Below, piece after piece: positions 60,259-64,000 of a stretch of DNA of 64,000 bases. Within the stretch, counting starts at the first letter, position 1. Each line of letters opens with the position of its first letter. Both the position numbers and the translations under genes were made by a program. A model generated the notes under the pieces. That model made no database searches and was not told where the DNA came from. It worked only from the letters and a program-made list of their open reading frames with translations. Origin of the DNA: Brachypodius melanocephalos (lineage: Eukaryota; Chordata; Aves; Passeriformes; Pycnonotidae); contig VZSR01001685.1 of NCBI GenBank assembly GCA_013398615.1, positions 47,059,289 to 47,123,288 of the forward strand. The letters are read 5' to 3'.

Positions 60259-60303
<45 letters not shown>
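60259..60303 (+). repeat. (TTA)15 microsatellite
   Basis: Forty-five bases of uninterrupted TTA units. This is the longest perfect microsatellite in the window and very likely length-variable. It creates a spurious poly-Asn open frame on the minus strand. Confidence 0.98.
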
Positions 60304-60306
<3 letters not shown>

Positions 60307-60862
60307 ACAGAGAGGTTTTGTCTCTGACTTTTTGTAGTTTTTATTTTTTTTCCTGACAACTTTGATTTCCAGTCTTCACCTCAGTGCTACTGTTTTCTGT
60401 TTATTCATTGTTTTCTGCAAGCATCAGATGTCTGTCTGCAGACAGTACTACCATATGACTTGAATTTGAAGGGCATTGAATTTTTAACGCAGTGAGTGTC
60501 CAAAGCTTGGGAAGTTCTTTGTAGCCTTTTGCTGGAGCTTCAGCTGGTAAGGAGATGGGGATGTTGAGTTAGAAGGGAGGCTGGACCCTGCTGGTGTCTG
60601 GTAGTGGCACATGGACCTCCTGGGCACACCTGAGAGCAGGTATTTTATGTAGAAGGGAGAGGACCAAGGTGGCATCAGGGATGCTTCAGCCCTCTGGGAG
60701 ACAGGTCTTGAAGGTGCTGGAGTCTTGCCTTGATGTTATAGTGATCAAGTTTCCCCCAGGACCTCAGGCGGTAAAGGAGTAACAGCAAACACTGTGGAAA
60801 TAGCTCAAAAGAAGTATCTGTCAGCCAGTGGTCCCTCAGGCATACACCCTTCCCTCACAGAG

Positions 60863-61735
60863 TCATTCATAGGATCATTCATTATGGCTGGGAAAGACCT
60901 CCAAGATCACCGAATCTGACCTCTGACCAAGCATCACCACGTCAATTAGACCAGCGCTCTGAGGGCCACGTTCAGTCATTTGTTGAACACTTCCATGGAT
61001 GGTGACTCCAACAATTCCCTGGGCAGCCCATTCCAGTGCTTAACCAGTGAAGAAATTCTTCCTGATGTCCAACCCAAACCTCCCTGGTGCAACTAGATGC
61101 CATTGCCTCTTGTTCTGTCACTTGCTGCCTGGGATAAGACACCAACCCCCACCTTGCTACAATTTCCTTTCAAGGGTTGTAGAGGTCTCCTTGAGCCTCC
61201 AGGGTAAACATCTCCATCTCCCTCAGCCACCCCTAAAGTGACTCTCTCCAGACCCTGCCCCAGCTCCACTGCCCTGCTCTGGACACACTCCAGCCCCTCA
61301 ATATCTTTCTGGTCGTGAGGGACCCAAAACTGGACACAGGATTTGAGGTGTGGCCTCACCAGTGCCCAGCACAGGGGGACAATCCCTGCCCTGGGCCTGC
61401 TGGCCACACTATTGCTGATCCAGTTCAGGATGCCATTGGCCCTCTTGGCCACCTGGGCACACACTGGCCCATGTTCAGTTGCTGTCAGTCAGGATCCCCA
61501 GATCCTTTTCTTTCAAGCATCTTTCCAGCCGCTCTGCCCCCACCCTGTATCACTGCACGGCGTTGTGGTGAGCCAAGTGCAGGACCTGGCACTTGGCCTT
61601 GTTGAACATCACACAATGGACCTCAGCCCATCAACCCAGCCTGTCCAGATCCCTCTGCAGAGTCTCCCTGCCCTCTGGCAGATCAACACTCCCATCCAGC
61701 TTGGTGTCCTCTGTGAAATTACATCCTCACTTTCC
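60863..61735 (-). mobile_element. CR1 LINE, about 870 bp, minus strand
   Basis: The plus strand reads a CR1 backwards from its 3' end (TCATTCATAGGATCATTCAT, GGAAAGACCTCCAAGATCAC). It goes through the 3' UTR (GGTGACTCCAACAATTCCCT, AAGAAATTCTTCCTGATGTC) into ORF2, and stops at the reverse transcriptase motif region near 61735. It is closely similar to the 39.6 kb copy, sharing a 40-base identical block, but in the opposite orientation. Confidence 0.96.
61093..61735 (-). pseudogene. CR1 ORF2 C-terminal remnant, minus strand
   Basis: Reading the minus strand, the segment first gives TKLDGSVDLPEGRETLQRDL, then DRLG, a TGA stop and WAEVHCVMFNKAKCQVLHLA. A frame at 61464-61093 carries MCAQVAKRANGILNWISNSV, WALVRPHLKSCVQFWVP and LECVQSRAVELGQGLE. 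These are CR1 ORF2 C-terminal blocks. After that the frame departs from the FSLEKRRLRGDL block, so a deletion or frameshift lies near 61240-61200. It is a dead retroelement gene. Confidence 0.93.
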
Positions 61736-64000
61736 TCCAGCTCCGGGCTGCAAGGGTCTTCAGGTTTGCTTGGGTTCCTCTCCTGTAAATGCTGGGAAGA
61801 CCCTCTGGGGAGCTGTGGCTGGCTTTCCTTTCCTTTTGAGCTCTTGGAGCAGATAAGCTGTTGAAGGTAAGGCAAGCCCTTGGGCTGTGAATGTTGTTAC
61901 ACAATTCCCAGATTCCTCAGGGCTGGTGGGAAGAGCATCCTCTAAACGTGTGTGTGACCCAGTCCCTGCTGTCTGAGTTGGGCTGTCAGTGTGTGCACGG
62001 ATCTCCCCCAGCCTCCAGACAGCATCAACACACCTCTGAGTCATCTGCTATCAGAACTCCTCAGAGATGGTTTAGGTGCTCCTGATGCTGCCAGGGACTG
62101 AGCTGGATGTCTCTTGAAGTCTTTGCCAATCCTGTATTTCAGTAGTTATCATCAACAACAGCATCCTGCTCTGAGAAAGGCTGGTCTGTGCTCCAGCTAA
62201 CTGGAATGGGGGAAAAGAAACAGCAAAGCAGGCATCAGTTTTTATTAAGCAAACAGTGCAGATGATCCAAAACTAACCTGTTGCTTTCTGAGCTGCTGCT
62301 TTTATCCTTTAGCAGTGTAAAATATGATGTATCACTTTTCTGGCAGCATATGTTGTTTGGTTTTTATTTTTCCCCTTTAGCTTGGGGCTCTGCTTGTGAA
62401 ACAAAATGAAGAGAAAAATTATTTTTGGAATAAAAATAATTTTAGTGAAAAAAGAATGCATGAATAAAAAAGAAAGCTGCACCTTTCCAGATAAGTTATG
62501 CATGAATATAACATTCACAGTGGCAGCTTTCTACTCAAACATTCTGTAGTTTTTAGTAACTGATTGTCAGCTTTACAGGTAGATTTCAGAATTTCTTCTG
62601 TGATCCACATGCAGTGGGTTTTGCTAATTTAAATCTCATCTTTGGCCTTGAGGAAGAAATTGTGTTTTGAAATTGAGAGACAAATAAAACCTGATGACTC
62701 TTCACTTTGGTTGCCGTATTTTTGTGGGCAAAGCCTTCACCTTGTGAGCACTTATGCAATCCGAGAGGAAACCCACCAGGGCAAACAAGTAGGGCAAATA
62801 CCTTTACCATGTTTTTTGTTCCTCACATATTTCTTTCCTATGAAAGGAACTTCTATTTTATCTATCGTTATCCACACTGATCTAAATGCATAATTGCTTT
62901 GGAAGTAAAAGAGTTTGGGGGAATTTGTGGAAGTTTTTATTGGGTTTTTTTGTTTGTTTGTTTGTTTTGTTTGTTTTTTGTGGTTTTTAATTTTTTTTCC
63001 CAGCAGGAAAAGGTGAAGTAGTGGCAAACCAAATCCCATTTATAGAGCATTTGATTCACAAATTCTTTTATATTCTTCTTTTGTGGTTAATAGAAGTATT
63101 TGATCTGATCCAATGTCATTATCTAGTTTTCAGTGATAGCAGATCTAGACCATCATGAACTTTGTTGATCCAGAGAAAATGAGAATATAATAGCAGAGTA
63201 ATTTAATTGTAGATGGCTCTTCAGTTAAGTAGAAATTGATATTAAAAAGTCATTGGTTGGAAGCTGAAGGCAGAAAAAAATTACCTAATTTCTAGTGTGA
63301 TTTATCTACACACTCAGAATAAATGAGGTTAACAGTCATAATAAATGTAAGGATGCTTTGGACCTTGGAGTTCTTGGCTTGGGACATATCTCATCCAGTC
63401 CTGGATGCCTGTGGTGCATCTATATCCACTTCTCAGAACTCTGTGTCTTGCTTTCTTTGGGTGAGGATCCAGTCAGCACCAGGATGTGATTCAACCAGCT
63501 AAAGACAGTCACTTAATTTAGGATGAAACAAAGTTCTGAAGCTCCAGTGGATATATTGAACTTATCCTCACAGATGTAGAAGGACCATCATGTGACATGA
63601 CAGACACCTAGATGCAGGTGGGTTATTTCTGTCTCTGAAGGCTGAGTCTCTGCAGAACTCAGCCTAAATTACATTCTCCACACCAGCCAGTGTGATAAAG
63701 ACCCTGAAGGAAAGTATGGTTTTAGTTGCCTGTTGTGCAGGAGACCAGAGGGTATGATCAGCCCCTTCTGAGCACAGAATATGTGAATCACCAGTGAGTA
63801 ATTCTCCAACTGCTGTTGAAAACTCTGCTGATCATTTTGGGGCTTTCACTATGATTTCCTCCATTCCCAATGATTCATCTCTACCCTGGCCATGTTTTCA
63901 AATGAAGGCCCATGGAGAGGCTGCTTTTCTTGTTTTGGGTCTTGGCCTGCTGCAGGGGGAAATGAGGTACTGAAGTGTGTAAGCACCTTTCAGCTCATCC
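61736..64000. other. Unique AT-leaning sequence to window end
   Basis: No gene recognised. The stretch holds a TTTG repeat near 62.95 kb, A/T-rich patches near 62.4 kb and short chance open frames only. Confidence 0.5.
62945..62988 (+). repeat. TTTG-rich simple repeat
   Basis: Several TTTG units with length variation among the T runs, followed by a further T8 tract at 62991-62998. On the minus strand it is A/C-rich. Confidence 0.92.

Larger units (their letters stand above)
53947..60862. other. 6.9 kb unique sequence with microsatellites
   Basis: No gene recognised. It includes a CpG-bearing unique block at 54240-54480, a T14 run at 56486-56499, an octamer ATGCAAAT at 57732-57739, and the TG, 10-bp and TTA repeats listed below. 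The stretch 59.9-60.4 kb is AT-rich simple-like sequence. Confidence 0.5.

Noticed and set aside
60087..60359. Minus-strand frame with a run of Asn
   Set aside because: The Asn run is only the TTA microsatellite read on the other strand.
61343..61864. 173-codon plus-strand open frame
   Set aside because: It is antisense to the CR1 ORF2 remnant, so it is a shadow of the retroelement.
1..64000. tRNA, rRNA, CRISPR, prokaryotic or phage features
   Set aside because: No tRNA B-box with matching arms, no rRNA blocks, no regularly spaced repeats and no dense coding. The DNA is clearly vertebrate.

Overview
The window looks like non-coding DNA from a bird (or, less likely, another sauropsid). I could not recognise a single host protein-coding gene, rRNA, tRNA, CRISPR array or bacterial-type feature. 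Stop codons are dense in all frames. The longest open frames show no known domain, and several are explained by repeats. The clearest diagnostic signal is the chicken-repeat-1 (CR1) LINE family. Several dated copies end in the typical avian CR1 3' end: a block about a two-base-shifted gene-silent 'TTGGACTAGATGATCCTT'-like motif followed by short ATTCTATGATTCTGTG-type repeats. Others keep readable pieces of the CR1 ORF2 reverse transcriptase C-terminus. There is no Alu- or B1-like SINE and no recognisable LTR pair. I estimate CR1 at about 8% of the window by adding my own interval lengths, which fits a bird. The species cannot be told from this.

Layout. 1-5.7 kb: unique sequence, a 5'-truncated plus-strand CR1 (2700-3170), a three-unit telomere-like repeat near 4.07 kb and a short plus-strand CR1 tail (5683-5880). 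5.9-17.6 kb: mostly unique, with a CR1 tail at 12.15 kb followed by a GAGATAAA repeat, and a small GC- and CpG-rich patch at 12.44-12.76 kb. 17.6-20.1 kb: two minus-strand CR1 copies flanking a stretch with three perfect POU octamers in 387 bp. 20-31.4 kb: long unique stretch, with a previously easy-to-miss CR1 ORF2 scrap at 29.9 kb and a 13-bp perfect hairpin at 31.2 kb. 31.45-32.39 kb: an old minus-strand CR1 retaining ORF2 and 3' UTR. 32.4-39.5 kb: unique, with several small palindromes and tandem repeats. 39.57-41.22 kb: a long plus-strand CR1 facing a minus-strand CR1, tail to tail. 41.2-51.7 kb: AT-rich unique DNA. 51.7-54 kb: a cluster of four minus-strand CR1 fragments. 54-60.8 kb: unique with TG and TTA microsatellites. 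60.86-61.74 kb: a second long CR1, minus strand, closely related to the one at 39.6 kb. The rest is AT-rich unique DNA with a TTTG repeat.

How it works together: there is no operon or pathway here. The best reading is an intergenic or large-intron segment whose functional content, if any, is regulatory. The most testable candidates are the octamer cluster at 18.9-19.3 kb, the CpG patch at 12.5 kb, the E-box hairpin at 31.2 kb, and a few AT-rich unique blocks that look like conserved non-coding elements. None of these can be confirmed without alignments or functional data.
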